Positions 42,272 to 51,504 of a stretch of DNA of 64,000 nt are shown in pieces. The notes under the pieces are model-generated. The model was not told the DNA's origin. It did no database searches and saw only the letters and a list, made by a program, of their open reading frames with translations. The translations under genes and the position numbers were made by a program. The stretch's first letter is position 1; each line of letters opens with the position of its first letter. Source of the stretch: Mycolicibacterium fortuitum subsp. fortuitum (GTDB taxonomy: Bacteria; Actinomycetota; Actinomycetes; Mycobacteriales; Mycobacteriaceae); assembly GCF_022179545.1 (NCBI RefSeq), contig NZ_AP025518.1, forward strand, positions 1,116,001-1,180,000, read 5' to 3'.

Positions 42272-43159
42272 ATGCGCCCTGCTCTGTCCGACTACCAGCA
42301 CCTGGCCAGCGGCAAAGTCCGCGAGTTGTACCGCATCGACGACGACCACCTGCTGTTCGTGGCGACCGATCGCATCTCGGCTTACGACTATGTGCTCGAC
42401 TCGCAGATCCCGGACAAGGGCCGGATCCTGACGGCCATGAGCGTGTTCTTCTTCGACCTGATCAGCGCGCCCAATCATCTGGCAGGCCCTCCCGACGACG
42501 AGCGCATTCCGGAGGAGGTGCTGGGCCGCGCACTGGTGGTGAAGCAGCTGAAGATGCTGCCCGTCGAATGCGTGGCCCGCGGCTACCTGACCGGCTCCGG
42601 GCTGCTCGACTACCAGGCTTCGGGTTCGGTGTGCGGTATCCCGTTGCCGCCGGGACTCGGTGAGGCGAGCAAGTTCGACGAGCCGCTGTTCACCCCGGCG
42701 ACCAAGGCCGAAATCGGCGAACACGACGAGAACATCTCGTTCGATCACGTGATCGAGCTGGTCGGTCCGGTGTTGGCCAACCAGCTGAAGGAACGCACGC
42801 TGCAGACCTATATCCAGGGTGCCGACCACGCGTTGACCAAGGGCATCATCATCGCCGACACCAAGTTCGAATTCGGTGTCGACCAGGACGGCACCGTGGT
42901 GCTGGCCGACGAGGTGTTCACCCCGGATTCGTCACGGTACTGGCGCGCCGAGACCTATCAGCAGGGCGTGGTCCAGGACAGCTTCGACAAACAGTTCGTC
43001 CGTAACTGGCTGACCGGGCCGGACTCGGGCTGGGACCGGCACGGCGACACCCCGCCGCCACCGTTGCCAGAGGAGATCGTGACTGCTACCCGGGACCGGT
43101 ACATCGAGGCATACGAACGGATTTCGGGTCTGCGGTTCGCTGATTGGATCGGTGCATGA
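42272..43159 (+). CDS. purC: SAICAR synthetase PurC
   Basis: Phosphoribosylaminoimidazole-succinocarboxamide synthase, 295 aa. Signatures: [31 protein letters not shown] N-terminus (about 11-37), [15 protein letters not shown] (about 95-109), and IADTKFEFG (about 193-201) with the ATP/Mg-binding Asp residues. ATG at 42272 fits the family and the leaderless -10. It overlaps the next gene by 4 bp (ATGA), so ptrB is translationally coupled. Confidence 0.97.
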   Translation: MRPALSDYQHLASGKVRELYRIDDDHLLFVATDRISAYDYVLDSQIPDKGRILTAMSVFFFDLISAPNHLAGPPDDERIPEEVLGRALVVKQLKMLPVECVARGYLTGSGLLDYQASGSVCGIPLPPGLGEASKFDEPLFTPATKAEIGEHDENISFDHVIELVGPVLANQLKERTLQTYIQGADHALTKGIIIADTKFEFGVDQDGTVVLADEVFTPDSSRYWRAETYQQGVVQDSFDKQFVRNWLTGPDSGWDRHGDTPPPPLPEEIVTATRDRYIEAYERISGLRFADWIGA

Positions 43160-45303
43160 GCCAGTCCGCCCAGCCGCCCGTCGCCAAGCGCGGCAATCAC
43201 CGCCGCGAGCACCACGGAGACGTGTTCATCGACCCCTATGAATGGTTGCGCGCCAAGGACAACCCCGAGGTGATCGCGCACCTTGAGGCCGAGAACGCTT
43301 ACACCGATGCAGCGACAGCTCATCTGGAGCCGTTGCGGCAGAAGATCTTCGATGAGATCAAGGCGCGCACCAAGGAAACCGATCTCTCGGTGCCCATGCG
43401 TCGCAACGGCTGGTGGTATTACGCCCGAAGCTTCGAGGGCAAGCAGTACGCGGTCCACTGCCGGTGTCCGATCGGTGATCCCGACGACTGGACGCCACCA
43501 GAACTCGACGAGGGCGCCGAGATCCCCGGCGAGCAAGTGCTTCTGGACGAGAATGTCGAGGCCGACGGCCACGAGTACTTCTCGCTCGGCGCGGCCACGG
43601 TGAGCCTGGACGGCAACGTCCTGGCCTACTCGGTGGACGTCAAGGGCGACGAGCGATACACCTTGAAGTTCAAGGATCTACGGACCGGTGAGCTCTACGA
43701 CGACACGGTCATCGGGATCGGCGCAGGCGGCACCTGGGCCGCTGACAGTCGCACGTTCTACTACACCACGGTCGATGACGCCTGGCGGCCCGACACCGTG
43801 TGGCGGCACCGGCTGGCGGCGGGCCTGCCGTCCGGGAAGGTCTATCACGAACCCGACGAACGGTTCTGGGTCGCGATCGGACGCAGCCGCAGCGACAAGT
43901 TCCTGTTCGTAGCCTCGGGCAGCGCCGTCACCACCGAGGTTCGCTACGTCGATGCCCACGACCCGACGGCCGAGCTCACCACGGTGTGGGAGCGCCGGGA
44001 TCTGGTGGAGTACTCCGTCGAGCACGCCGTGATCGGGGGTGAGGACCGCTTCCTGATCCTGCACAACGACGGCGCCGAGAACTTCATGCTGGTGGACGCG
44101 CCGGTCGGCAACCCGAGCGACTTCCGCACCGTGATCGAGCACCGGTCCGACGTGCGCCTGGACGGCGTCGACGCATTCGACGGCTTTCTGGTTGTCAGCT
44201 ACCGCAGCGAGGCACTGCCGAAGATGGCGCTGTGGCCGCTGACCGCCGACGGCTACGGCACGCGCGAGGAGCTGACCTTCGACTCGGAGCTGACCGCCGC
44301 GGGGATGGGTGGCAACCCGAACTGGTCCACCCCGAAGTTGCGGATCGGCGCCACGTCGTTCATCACCCCGGCACGCATCTACGACCTGGACCTCGCCACT
44401 GGTGAGCGCACGCTACTGCGCGAGCAACCGGTGCTGGGCGGCTACCGGCCGGAAGACTATGTGGAGCGCCGGGATTGGGCGGTCGCATCTGACGGGGCTC
44501 GGATCCCGCTCTCCATCATTCACCGGGCCGGGTTGCAGTTCCCGGCGCCCGCGCTGATCTACGGCTACGGCGCCTATGAGTCGTGCGAGGACCCGCGGTT
44601 CTCGATCGCCCGGCTGTCGTTGTTGGACCGCGGCATGGTGTTCGTGATCGCGCACGTGCGTGGCGGCGGCGAGTTGGGCCGGCCGTGGTATGAGCACGGC
44701 AAGCTGCTGGAGAAGACCAACACGTTCACCGATTTCATCGCGTCCGCACGGCATCTCGTCGACACCGGGGTTACCCGACCGCAGAACCTGGTGGCCCTCG
44801 GCGGCAGTGCCGGTGGTTTGTTGATGGGCGCGGTGGCCAACATGGCCCCGGAACTGTTCGCCGGAATTCTGGCCCAGGTGCCGTTCGTCGATGCGTTGAC
44901 GACGATCCTGGACCCGTCGTTGCCGCTGACGGTGACCGAGTGGGACGAGTGGGGAAATCCGTTGGAGGACCCCGAGGTGTACCGCTACATGAAGTCCTAC
45001 ACGCCCTATGAGAATGTGGCGGCCCAGGACTATCCGCCCATCCTGGCGATGACCTCACTCAACGACACCAGGGTGTATTACGTCGAGCCGGCCAAATGGG
45101 TTGCGGCCCTGCGGCATACGAAGACCGATGGTCACCCCGTGCTGCTCAAGACCGAGATGGTGGCCGGCCACGGCGGTCTGTCCGGCAGGTACGAAAGGTG
45201 GAAGGAAGCCGCGTTCCAGTACGCCTGGCTGCTAGCCGCCGCCGACCGCGACAACTACGGCAGCGGCCAGGTAGACAGCCTCTTCGGCGGTCCGGGCACC
45301 TAA
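43156..45303 (+). CDS. ptrB: Protease II (oligopeptidase B), intact PtrB
   Basis: S9A-family serine peptidase, 715 aa, cutting after basic residues in short peptides. An N-terminal seven-blade beta-propeller (about 70-420) and a C-terminal alpha/beta hydrolase domain; nucleophile Ser551 in GGSAGG, His672 in AGHGG, and Asp in SLNDTRVYY. In M. tuberculosis H37Rv this gene is annotated as two parts (Rv0781/Rv0782); here the frame is unbroken. ATG overlaps the purC stop. The last 72 bp overlap the convergent DoxX gene. Confidence 0.95.
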   Translation: MSQSAQPPVAKRGNHRREHHGDVFIDPYEWLRAKDNPEVIAHLEAENAYTDAATAHLEPLRQKIFDEIKARTKETDLSVPMRRNGWWYYARSFEGKQYAVHCRCPIGDPDDWTPPELDEGAEIPGEQVLLDENVEADGHEYFSLGAATVSLDGNVLAYSVDVKGDERYTLKFKDLRTGELYDDTVIGIGAGGTWAADSRTFYYTTVDDAWRPDTVWRHRLAAGLPSGKVYHEPDERFWVAIGRSRSDKFLFVASGSAVTTEVRYVDAHDPTAELTTVWERRDLVEYSVEHAVIGGEDRFLILHNDGAENFMLVDAPVGNPSDFRTVIEHRSDVRLDGVDAFDGFLVVSYRSEALPKMALWPLTADGYGTREELTFDSELTAAGMGGNPNWSTPKLRIGATSFITPARIYDLDLATGERTLLREQPVLGGYRPEDYVERRDWAVASDGARIPLSIIHRAGLQFPAPALIYGYGAYESCEDPRFSIARLSLLDRGMVFVIAHVRGGGELGRPWYEHGKLLEKTNTFTDFIASARHLVDTGVTRPQNLVALGGSAGGLLMGAVANMAPELFAGILAQVPFVDALTTILDPSLPLTVTEWDEWGNPLEDPEVYRYMKSYTPYENVAAQDYPPILAMTSLNDTRVYYVEPAKWVAALRHTKTDGHPVLLKTEMVAGHGGLSGRYERWKEAAFQYAWLLAAADRDNYGSGQVDSLFGGPGT

Positions 45304-45678
45304 CCGCGAGGTCATCGACTTCGGCGGGTCGGGCATCCTGGCCGCGTAGACGTTGGCCGGGAACATCGCCAGCATGAGCAGAAACAGGCACACCGCGGCT
45401 GTGACGCGGGTGGGTGGGTAGAACAGTCCCGCCGCGCCGGCCAGCTCCAGCACGCCGGTGACCGTCACCAGGAATGCCGGTGCGGGGAGAGCGGGCGGCA
45501 CGATGGCGATCATGTCCCGCCGTAGCGGGTTGACGAAGTGTGCGACGCCCGTCATGACGAACATCACCGCCAGTCCGACTGCGACCGCCGCGGGCCAGGT
45601 GTCGACGTAGTCCACGCCGAGCAGGCCGGCCACCCGGGCAGCGGCGCTGACGAGGATCAGGGTCAGAAAGACGGCCAC
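45232..45678 (-). CDS. DoxX-family membrane protein
   Basis: Four-helix membrane protein of 148 aa with the DoxX pattern VTGVLELAGAAGLFYPPTR. DoxX-like proteins affect redox or thiol-stress responses, but the activity here is unknown. Start GTG follows AGGAG at 5 nt. It is divergent from a TetR gene, and both share a large inverted repeat (45689-45742), so it is the likely target. The 3' end overlaps ptrB by 72 bp. Confidence 0.87.
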   Translation of the reverse strand: MAVFLTLILVSAAARVAGLLGVDYVDTWPAAVAVGLAVMFVMTGVAHFVNPLRRDMIAIVPPALPAPAFLVTVTGVLELAGAAGLFYPPTRVTAAVCLFLLMLAMFPANVYAARMPDPPKSMTSRLGARTAEEAVYLAAAVVVAVGGG

Positions 45679-45688
45679 CGCGGCTCCT

Positions 45689-45742
45689 ATCTTGTCGTTG
45701 TCTAGATCGACACGCTACGCCTGATCTAGTCGCTGTCAAGAT
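45689..45742. promoter_or_regulatory. Long inverted repeat between divergent DoxX and TetR genes
   Basis: Two 20-bp arms (45689-45708 and 45723-45742, 14-bp spacer) are reverse complements except for about 5 positions; each arm has ATCTTG...CTAGATC. A shorter TGTC-TAGATC-GACA palindrome lies within the first arm. It covers the promoter region of both genes and is the probable operator of the TetR protein. Confidence 0.7.
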
Positions 45743-45763
45743 CGGCGGATTAGGATGGCCGGC

Positions 45764-46309
45764 ATGGGCTATCACCACGGCGACCTCAAAGCCGCGATCC
45801 TCACGCAGGCCGCCGCCCTGGTGGCTGAGCGCGGAGCCGACGGCATCTCACTGCGCGAGCTCGCGCGCGCGGCCGGCGTCTCCCACGCCGCCCCCGCCCA
45901 CCACTTCACGGACCGGCGCGGGCTGTTCACCGCGCTGGCCACCGAAGGGTTCGAGTTGCTGGCCGCGGCCCTGACCGACGCCAGGCCGCAATTCATCGAT
46001 GCCGCCAAGGCTTATGTGCGATTCGCCCTCGACCACCCCGGCCACTACGAGGTGATGTTCGACAAGTCGCTCTATGACGACACCGACCCTGACCTGGTAG
46101 CCGCCTCGTCGGCGGCGGGGGCCGAACTGAACCGCGGCGTCGGGACCCTGGCCGACCCGAAGGCCGCTGCCGACCCGGCGGGCGCAGCGCTGGCGGCTTG
46201 GTCTCTGGTGCATGGCTTTTCGATGTTGTGGCTCAACGATGCGATCGACACCGCGGGCGATCCGATCGCCAAGGTGGAGAGTCTGGCCGCGATCCTGTTC
46301 GACGGGTAG
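45764..46309 (+). CDS. TetR-family regulator of the DoxX gene
   Basis: TetR/AcrR protein of 181 aa with the characteristic start GYHHGDLKAAIL and helix-turn-helix at about 27-48 (SLRELARAAGVSHAAPAHHFTDR). ATG at 45764 is preferred over 45755 since TAGGAT (45751-45756) ends 7 nt before it, and since YHHGDL is usually at the very N-terminus. It probably represses itself and the divergent DoxX gene through the long inverted repeat just upstream. Confidence 0.92.
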   Translation: MGYHHGDLKAAILTQAAALVAERGADGISLRELARAAGVSHAAPAHHFTDRRGLFTALATEGFELLAAALTDARPQFIDAAKAYVRFALDHPGHYEVMFDKSLYDDTDPDLVAASSAAGAELNRGVGTLADPKAAADPAGAALAAWSLVHGFSMLWLNDAIDTAGDPIAKVESLAAILFDG

Positions 46310-46315
46310 GTCCGG

Positions 46316-46321
46316 TAGCGT
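46316..46321 (+). promoter_or_regulatory. -10 hexamer (TAGCGT) of the glutathione peroxidase gene
   Basis: TAGCGT ends 7 nt before the ATG at 46329; leaderless pattern. Confidence 0.5.
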
Positions 46322-46328
46322 CCCAAGC

Positions 46329-46817
46329 ATGAGCCTCAAGGACATTCCGCTGACAACCCTCGACGGCAAGCCGACGACACTGGCCGAGCTGGCCGACGGC
46401 GCCGCACTGGTGGTCAACGTGGCCTCGAAATGCGGGCTGACACCGCAGTACACCGCGCTGGAGAAACTGGCCCAGGATTACGCCGCGCGCGGGCTGACCG
46501 TCGTCGGCGTGCCGTGCAACCAGTTCATGGGTCAGGAGCCGGGCACTGCCGAGGAGATCCAGAGCTTCTGCTCGTCCACGTACGGCGTGACGTTCCCCCT
46601 GCTCGCCAAGGCCGACGTCAACGGCGCCGAACGCCACCCGCTATACGGCGAGCTGGCTCAGGCCACCGACGCGGAAGGGCAGGCCGGAGACATCCAGTGG
46701 AACTTCGAAAAGTTCCTGGTGGCGCCGGACGGCACGGTGGCCAACCGGTTCCGCCCCCGCACCGAGCCGGACGCGCCTGAGGTGATCGCGGCCATCGAGG
46801 CGGTTCTGCCGGCCTGA
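46329..46817 (+). CDS. Glutathione peroxidase-family thiol peroxidase
   Basis: Thioredoxin-fold peroxidase, 162 aa. Peroxidatic Cys in VNVASKCGLTPQY (Cys37), the LGVPCNQF-type motif with a further Cys (about 65) that may act as resolving residue, and the catalytic Trp/Asn in WNFEKFLV. Mycobacteria lack glutathione, so thioredoxin is the probable reductant (known for this family). It has its own promoter, 19 bp behind the TetR gene. Confidence 0.92.
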   Translation: MSLKDIPLTTLDGKPTTLAELADGAALVVNVASKCGLTPQYTALEKLAQDYAARGLTVVGVPCNQFMGQEPGTAEEIQSFCSSTYGVTFPLLAKADVNGAERHPLYGELAQATDAEGQAGDIQWNFEKFLVAPDGTVANRFRPRTEPDAPEVIAAIEAVLPA

Positions 46818-46891
46818 TCCCTGGCCCAATGGACACTCGGCGTCAGAGTGTTCGACACCGTCCCGTCATGTGACGTTGCCACACTGGCAGC

Positions 46892-47596
46892 GTGACCGGA
46901 CAACTCATCGTCTCGATATCGCAGATCAGCGATCGCACGATGGCCGACATCGAGTCCTTCTGCGCCGAGCTCGACGCCCGCGGCGTGCCCGTCTCGATGT
47001 TGGTGGCGCCGCGGCTCAAGGGCGGCTACCGGTTGGACCGCGATACCGAGACGGTGGAATGGCTGGCCCGGCGCCGCAGCGGCGGTGACGCCATCGTGCT
47101 CCACGGCTACGACGAAGCCGCGACCAAGAAGCGTCGCGGCGAATTCGCCTCTTTGCCCGCCCATGAGGCCAATTTGCGGCTGATGGGTGCCGACCGGGTG
47201 CTCGAACACCTGGGCCTGCGCACCCGATTGTTTGCCGCTCCGGGTTGGACAGTCTCGCAGGGGACTGTGACGGCTTTGCCGCGCAACGGCTTTCGGTTGC
47301 TTGCCGACTTGAACGGCATCACCGACCTGGTCCGTCAGACCACCACGCGGGCGCGGGTGGTCGGCATCGGCGAAGGATTTCTCTCCGAGCCGTGGTGGTG
47401 CCGGACCGTGGTGCTCGCGGCTGAGCGCACGGCGCGGCGCGAAGGAATGGTGCGGGTCGCGGTCGCTGCGAAGCACCTCCGCCGGCCGGGCCCCCGGCAG
47501 GCCATGTTGGACGCGATCGACCTGGCTTTGCTGCACCGGTGCGCGCCCACGATTTACCGGTGGCGAGGATTCTCGGCACTGACCGAGGCTGCCTGA
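46892..47596 (+). CDS. DUF2334/polysaccharide-deacetylase-like protein (Rv0784-like)
   Basis: A 234-aa soluble protein with the NodB-like fold pattern of DUF2334: SISQISDRTMADIESFCAELDARGVPVSMLV, HGYDE (metal-binding His-Gly-x-Asp) and FAAPGW. The conserved metal residues suggest deacetylase-like chemistry, but no substrate is known. Start GTG. Position agrees with Rv0784. A small ACACTC/GAGTGT inverted repeat lies at 46833-46851, upstream. Confidence 0.85.
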   Translation: MTGQLIVSISQISDRTMADIESFCAELDARGVPVSMLVAPRLKGGYRLDRDTETVEWLARRRSGGDAIVLHGYDEAATKKRRGEFASLPAHEANLRLMGADRVLEHLGLRTRLFAAPGWTVSQGTVTALPRNGFRLLADLNGITDLVRQTTTRARVVGIGEGFLSEPWWCRTVVLAAERTARREGMVRVAVAAKHLRRPGPRQAMLDAIDLALLHRCAPTIYRWRGFSALTEAA

Positions 47597-47603
47597 CACG
47601 CGC

Positions 47604-47609
47604 TAGTGT
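47604..47609 (+). promoter_or_regulatory. -10 hexamer (TAGTGT) of the FAD dehydrogenase gene
   Basis: TAGTGT ends 8 nt before the ATG at 47618, with no Shine-Dalgarno; leaderless or near-leaderless. Confidence 0.4.
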
Positions 47610-47617
47610 TGCGTCTC

Positions 47618-49261
47618 ATGGCAGACGCCGATGTCATTGTCGTGGGGGCGGGTCTCGCCGGGTTGGTCGCCGCGTGCGAACTCGTCGAGCGGGGCCATCG
47701 CGTGCTGATCCTGGACCAGGAAAACGCCGCCAACCTGGGTGGACAGGCATTCTGGTCGTTCGGCGGGCTGTTCTTCGTCGACAGCCCCGAACAACGCAGG
47801 CTCGGTATCCGCGACAGTCAGGAACTGGCGCTGCAGGACTGGTTGGGCACCGCCGGGTTCGACCGGCCCGAGGACCACTGGCCGCGGGAGTGGGCGCACG
47901 CCTATGTCGACTTCGCCGCCGGGGAGAAACGCAGCTGGTTGCGTGCTCGGGGACTGCAGACCTTCCCCCTGGTCGGATGGGCCGAGCGCGGCGGTTACGG
48001 GGCTTTGGGGCACGGTAATTCGGTGCCGCGCTTCCACATCACCTGGGGAACGGGCCCGGCGATCGTCGACGTCTTCGCCCGCCGGTTGGTAGGGGAGCCG
48101 CGGGTGCGGTTCGCCCACCGGCACCGCGTCGACGAACTCATCGTCTCCGACGGTGCCGTTGTCGGCGTCCGCGGTTCGGTGCTGGAGCCCTCCGACGCGC
48201 CCCGAGGGGTCGCCTCGTCGCGAAACACCGTCGGAGAATTCGAGTTCCGCGCGTCGGCGGTGATCGTGGCCAGCGGCGGCATCGGCGGCAACCATGATCT
48301 GGTGCGCAAGAACTGGCCGGCCCGCATGGGCCGGGTGCCCGAGCAATTGCTCAGCGGCGTACCCGCACACGTCGACGGACGGATGATCGGCATCTCCGAG
48401 ACCGCCGGGGCGCGCGTCATCAACAGCGACCGGATGTGGCACTACACCGAAGGCATCACCAACTACGACCCGATCTGGCCCGACCACGGCATCCGAATAC
48501 TGCCAGGGCCGTCGTCATTGTGGTTGGACGCCAACGGAAAACGGCTCCCGGGGCCGCTGTATCCCGGCTTCGACACCCTCGGCACGCTCGAGCACATCTG
48601 CCGCACCGGGCAGGACTACACGTGGTTCATCCTGGATGCGCGCATCATCGCCAAGGAGTTCGCGCTGTCCGGCCAGGAACAGAACCCCGATCTCACCTCA
48701 CGCAGCGTGCGCGATGTGCTGGCCCGGGTACGGCCCGGTGCGCCCGCGCCGGTGCAGGCGTTCGTCGACCGCGGCGTCGACTTCGTCAGCGCCCACTCCC
48801 TGCGCGAACTGGTGGCGGCGATGAACGACGTGCCCGACGTGGTCGAACTCGACTACGCCACCGTCGCCGCCGAGGTCACCGCACGGGACCGCGAAGTCGT
48901 CAACAAGTTCACCAAGGACGGACAGGTGACCGCGATCCGGGCGGCCCGCAACTACCTCGGTGACCGGTTCACCCGCGTCGTCGCTCCCCATCGGCTGACC
49001 GACCCGAAAGCCGGCCCGATGATCGCCGTCAAACTGCACATCCTCACCCGAAAGTCGTTGGGAGGTTTGGAAACCGACCTCGATTCCCGGGTTCTCAAAG
49101 CAGACGGCACCGCGTTCGTCGGCCTGTACGCCGCAGGCGAGGCAGCCGGATTCGGTGGCGGCGGCGTCCACGGCTACCGGTCCCTGGAAGGCACCTTCCT
49201 GGGCGGTTGTATCTTCTCCGGCCGGGCGGCCGGACGGGGCGCCGCGGCCGACATCGCCTGA
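47618..49261 (+). CDS. FAD-binding dehydrogenase (fumarate reductase/3-ketosteroid dehydrogenase type, Rv0785 homologue)
   Basis: Flavoprotein of 547 aa. N-terminal dinucleotide-binding GAGLAGLVAACE (about 9-20), the second FAD motif ASGGIGGNHDLVRKNWP, and the C-terminal GLYAAGEAAGFGGGGVHGYRSLEGTFLGGCIFSGR block are those of the FAD_binding_2 family. It may remove or add a C=C bond in a steroid or lipid-like substrate; it does not show the full set of KstD active-site Tyr residues that I could verify. Corresponds to Rv0785. Confidence 0.9.
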   Translation: MADADVIVVGAGLAGLVAACELVERGHRVLILDQENAANLGGQAFWSFGGLFFVDSPEQRRLGIRDSQELALQDWLGTAGFDRPEDHWPREWAHAYVDFAAGEKRSWLRARGLQTFPLVGWAERGGYGALGHGNSVPRFHITWGTGPAIVDVFARRLVGEPRVRFAHRHRVDELIVSDGAVVGVRGSVLEPSDAPRGVASSRNTVGEFEFRASAVIVASGGIGGNHDLVRKNWPARMGRVPEQLLSGVPAHVDGRMIGISETAGARVINSDRMWHYTEGITNYDPIWPDHGIRILPGPSSLWLDANGKRLPGPLYPGFDTLGTLEHICRTGQDYTWFILDARIIAKEFALSGQEQNPDLTSRSVRDVLARVRPGAPAPVQAFVDRGVDFVSAHSLRELVAAMNDVPDVVELDYATVAAEVTARDREVVNKFTKDGQVTAIRAARNYLGDRFTRVVAPHRLTDPKAGPMIAVKLHILTRKSLGGLETDLDSRVLKADGTAFVGLYAAGEAAGFGGGGVHGYRSLEGTFLGGCIFSGRAAGRGAAADIA

Positions 49262-49262
49262 G

Positions 49263-49901
49263 TCAGAATTGCGTTCCGTTTTCCTCGGCGAGGACCTGAA
49301 AGTCCGTTTTGGTCATCTCGGCCAGGCGGCCGTAATAGATGCCGCGGGCATTCGGTTCGATGATGCCCTGATGGATCGGTACCGCCCGCGCCGGGGCGAC
49401 CGCGCGCAAAAAGTCCACGGCCTCTGAGATTTTCATCCACGGTGCGGCCGCGGGGGTAGCCAGCACGTCGACCGGCTCGCCGGGCACGAACAGGGCGTCG
49501 CCCGGGTGCATCAGCCGGGCCGGATGCTCGTCGTCGCCCAGCAGATACGAAATGTTGTCGATCACAGGGATTTCTGGATGGATCACCGCGTGTCTGCCGC
49601 CGGTGCCGCGCACATTCAACGAGCCGACCCGGAACTCGTCACCGGGATGCACCGCCTTCCACGGCTCGCCCAACTGCGCCGCGGTCTGCGGGTCGGCATA
49701 GAGCGCCGCCTGTGGGTTGGCCTCGATCAGCGCGGGCAACCGGGCGGTGTCGGCATGATCGGGGTGCTGATGGGTGATCAAGATGGCCGACAAACCGGTG
49801 ATGCCTTCGAAACCGTGCGAGAAGTTGCCCGGGTCGAACAGCACGGTGGTGTCCGAAATGTTGGCCAGTAGGCACGAATGTCCGAAATGCGTGAGTTGCA
49901 T
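49263..49901 (-). CDS. Metallo-beta-lactamase-fold hydrolase (Rv0786c homologue)
   Basis: A 212-aa protein of the UlaG/UPF0173-like group. Metal motif THQHPDHAD (HxHxDH, about 64-72), an upstream His in THFGHSCLL, and VPIHQG near the end. Substrate unknown. Start ATG at 49901 is the one that gives the conserved MQLTHFGHSCLL beginning. It is convergent with the FAD dehydrogenase (1 bp apart) and divergent from the next gene. Confidence 0.9.
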   Translation of the reverse strand: MQLTHFGHSCLLANISDTTVLFDPGNFSHGFEGITGLSAILITHQHPDHADTARLPALIEANPQAALYADPQTAAQLGEPWKAVHPGDEFRVGSLNVRGTGGRHAVIHPEIPVIDNISYLLGDDEHPARLMHPGDALFVPGEPVDVLATPAAAPWMKISEAVDFLRAVAPARAVPIHQGIIEPNARGIYYGRLAEMTKTDFQVLAEENGTQF

Positions 49902-49920
49902 GCCTATATTGTGGCGCTCG

Positions 49921-50583
49921 GTGGGGTTATGGCGGGTGATCGTGGCGATGTCGATCGTGCTCTGCGGGCTGACCGCAGCGCCGCCTTCGGCATGGTCGGA
50001 ACCCAGTCTCGACTGCCCACCGCTGTGTGACCGCATCCCGGATTCGGCGTGGGTTCGCGCATCGCAACTCCCGCTCGCCCGCGAATACCGCTGGCCCGGG
50101 CTGGCCGGCCTGGCGGTGACCTCGGTGGCGCCGCGCTTCCGGTTCGAGGAGGAATGCGCGTCACCGCCGATCCCCGGAGACCCCCGCGGATACGCCGTCG
50201 CGGCGCGGTCCGAGGTCTCGCAACCCGAGGGGCATTGGCAACTGCGGGTCCAGGTCCTCCACTGGCGCGGGGAGACGTGGCAGGGCGGTCAGACCGCGCT
50301 CGCGGTCGTGCAGGGGGCGGCCGGTGCGCTGCGCGGCTGCCCGGGGGCCGGGATATCGATCACCACCGACCGGCCCGGCCGGCTCGCGGCAGCGATCAAC
50401 TTCGGCAACACCAGGACGCTGCACCAGTACCTGCTCGCCGATCCGGACAACAGCACGGTGGTCGAGCTGGCCATGTGGGCGAGCACGCCACCGCAAGTTC
50501 CATGGTCGGCACCATCGGATCGGGCGGTGCTCGATGCGCTGGCGGACCCACTGTGCACGGCTTACATAGGGTCGTGCCGGTAG
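49921..50583 (+). CDS. Exported protein of unknown function (Rv0787-like position)
   Basis: About 220-aa protein with a hydrophobic N-terminal segment (GLWRVIVAMSIVLCGLTAAPPSAWS) that is probably a cleaved signal peptide. The mature part has four to six cysteines (CPPLCD, CASPP, LRGCP, LCTAYIGSC) that could form disulfides and no known domain. The start is uncertain: GTG 49921, ATG 49900 (which overlaps the divergent gene) and ATG 49948 are all possible. It ends 10 bp before purS, and this arrangement is conserved in mycobacteria. Confidence 0.75.
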   Translation: MGLWRVIVAMSIVLCGLTAAPPSAWSEPSLDCPPLCDRIPDSAWVRASQLPLAREYRWPGLAGLAVTSVAPRFRFEEECASPPIPGDPRGYAVAARSEVSQPEGHWQLRVQVLHWRGETWQGGQTALAVVQGAAGALRGCPGAGISITTDRPGRLAAAINFGNTRTLHQYLLADPDNSTVVELAMWASTPPQVPWSAPSDRAVLDALADPLCTAYIGSCR

Positions 50584-50586
50584 AGT
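50581..50586 (+). promoter_or_regulatory. -10 hexamer (TAGAGT) of purSQ
   Basis: TAGAGT, which contains the stop codon of the preceding gene, ends 7 nt before the GTG of purS; leaderless pattern. Confidence 0.5.
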
Positions 50587-50593
50587 GTGCGCC

Positions 50594-50833
50594 GTGGCAA
50601 AGGTGGTTGTGCACGTCATGCCGAAGGCAGAGATCCTCGACCCGCAGGGTCAGGCGATTGTCGGGGCACTTGGCCGGCTGGGACATGGTGGTATCGCGGA
50701 CGTCCGTCAGGGCAAGCGTTTCGAGCTCGAAGTCGACGACTCCGTAGCTGACGAAACTCTGGCCGAGATCGCGGAATCTCTGCTGGCCAATACCGTTATC
50801 GAGGACTTCTCGGTGAGCCGGGAGGACGCGTGA
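50594..50833 (+). CDS. purS: Formylglycinamidine ribonucleotide synthetase subunit PurS
   Basis: Small (79 aa) structural subunit of the three-part FGAM synthase (PurS-PurQ-PurL). Typical pattern [31 protein letters not shown]. The GTG at 50594 fits the family length and the leaderless promoter. It overlaps purQ by 4 bp (GTGA). Confidence 0.96.
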   Translation: MAKVVVHVMPKAEILDPQGQAIVGALGRLGHGGIADVRQGKRFELEVDDSVADETLAEIAESLLANTVIEDFSVSREDA

Positions 50834-51504
50834 GCACCCGTGTCGGGGTGATCACCTTCCCCGGGACGCTCGACGACGTCGACGCGGCCCGAGCCGTGCG
50901 TCTGGCCGGGGCCGAGGCGGTCAGCCTGTGGCACGCCGACGCCGACCTCAAGAGCGTCGACGCCGTCGTCGTCCCCGGTGGCTTCTCCTACGGTGACTAC
51001 CTGCGCTGCGGCGCCATCGCGAAGTTCGCCCCCGTCATGGGCTCGGTTGTCGAAGCAGCCGGCAAGGGCATGCCCGTGCTCGGCATCTGCAACGGCTTCC
51101 AGGTGCTGTGCGAGGCCGGACTGCTGCCCGGCGCCTTGACTCGCAACGCCGGCCTGCACTTCATCTGCCGCGACGTGTGGCTGGAGGTCGCCTCCAACAC
51201 CACCGCGTGGACGACCCGGTACGACGCCGGCGCCGACCTGCTGATCCCGCTGAAGTCGGGGGAGGGCCGCTATGTCGCCTCCGAAGCGGTGCTCGACGAG
51301 CTCGAGGGCGAGGATCGCGTGGTCTTCCGCTACCGCGAGAACCTCAACGGCTCGATGCGCGGCATCGCCGGCGTGTGCTCGGAAAACCGACGCGTCGTCG
51401 GCCTGATGCCCCACCCCGAACATGCCACCGAGGCCTTGACCGGTCCGTCGGATGACGGGCTCGGGTTGTTCTACTCCGCGCTGGACGCGGTGCTCTCGGT
51501 TTAG
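50830..51504 (+). CDS. purQ: FGAM synthase glutaminase subunit PurQ
   Basis: Class I glutamine amidotransferase, 224 aa, supplying ammonia to PurL. Nucleophile Cys in [11 protein letters not shown] (about Cys86), and the His/Glu pair in [10 protein letters not shown] (about 195-204). [14 protein letters not shown] is the conserved N-terminal block. Translationally coupled to purS. Its stop is directly followed by that of the convergent beta-propeller gene. Confidence 0.97.
   Translation: MSTRVGVITFPGTLDDVDAARAVRLAGAEAVSLWHADADLKSVDAVVVPGGFSYGDYLRCGAIAKFAPVMGSVVEAAGKGMPVLGICNGFQVLCEAGLLPGALTRNAGLHFICRDVWLEVASNTTAWTTRYDAGADLLIPLKSGEGRYVASEAVLDELEGEDRVVFRYRENLNGSMRGIAGVCSENRRVVGLMPHPEHATEALTGPSDDGLGLFYSALDAVLSV

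Noticed and set aside
42242..42829. Extension of the Rv0779c-type gene to 42829
   Set aside because: This part is antisense to purC, whose start and motifs are certain; the membrane protein begins properly at 42241.
46833..46851. Inverted repeat ACACTC/GAGTGT as a terminator of the glutathione peroxidase gene
   Set aside because: The stem is only 6 bp and no T-run follows, so termination is not supported; it might be an operator but nothing else points to it.
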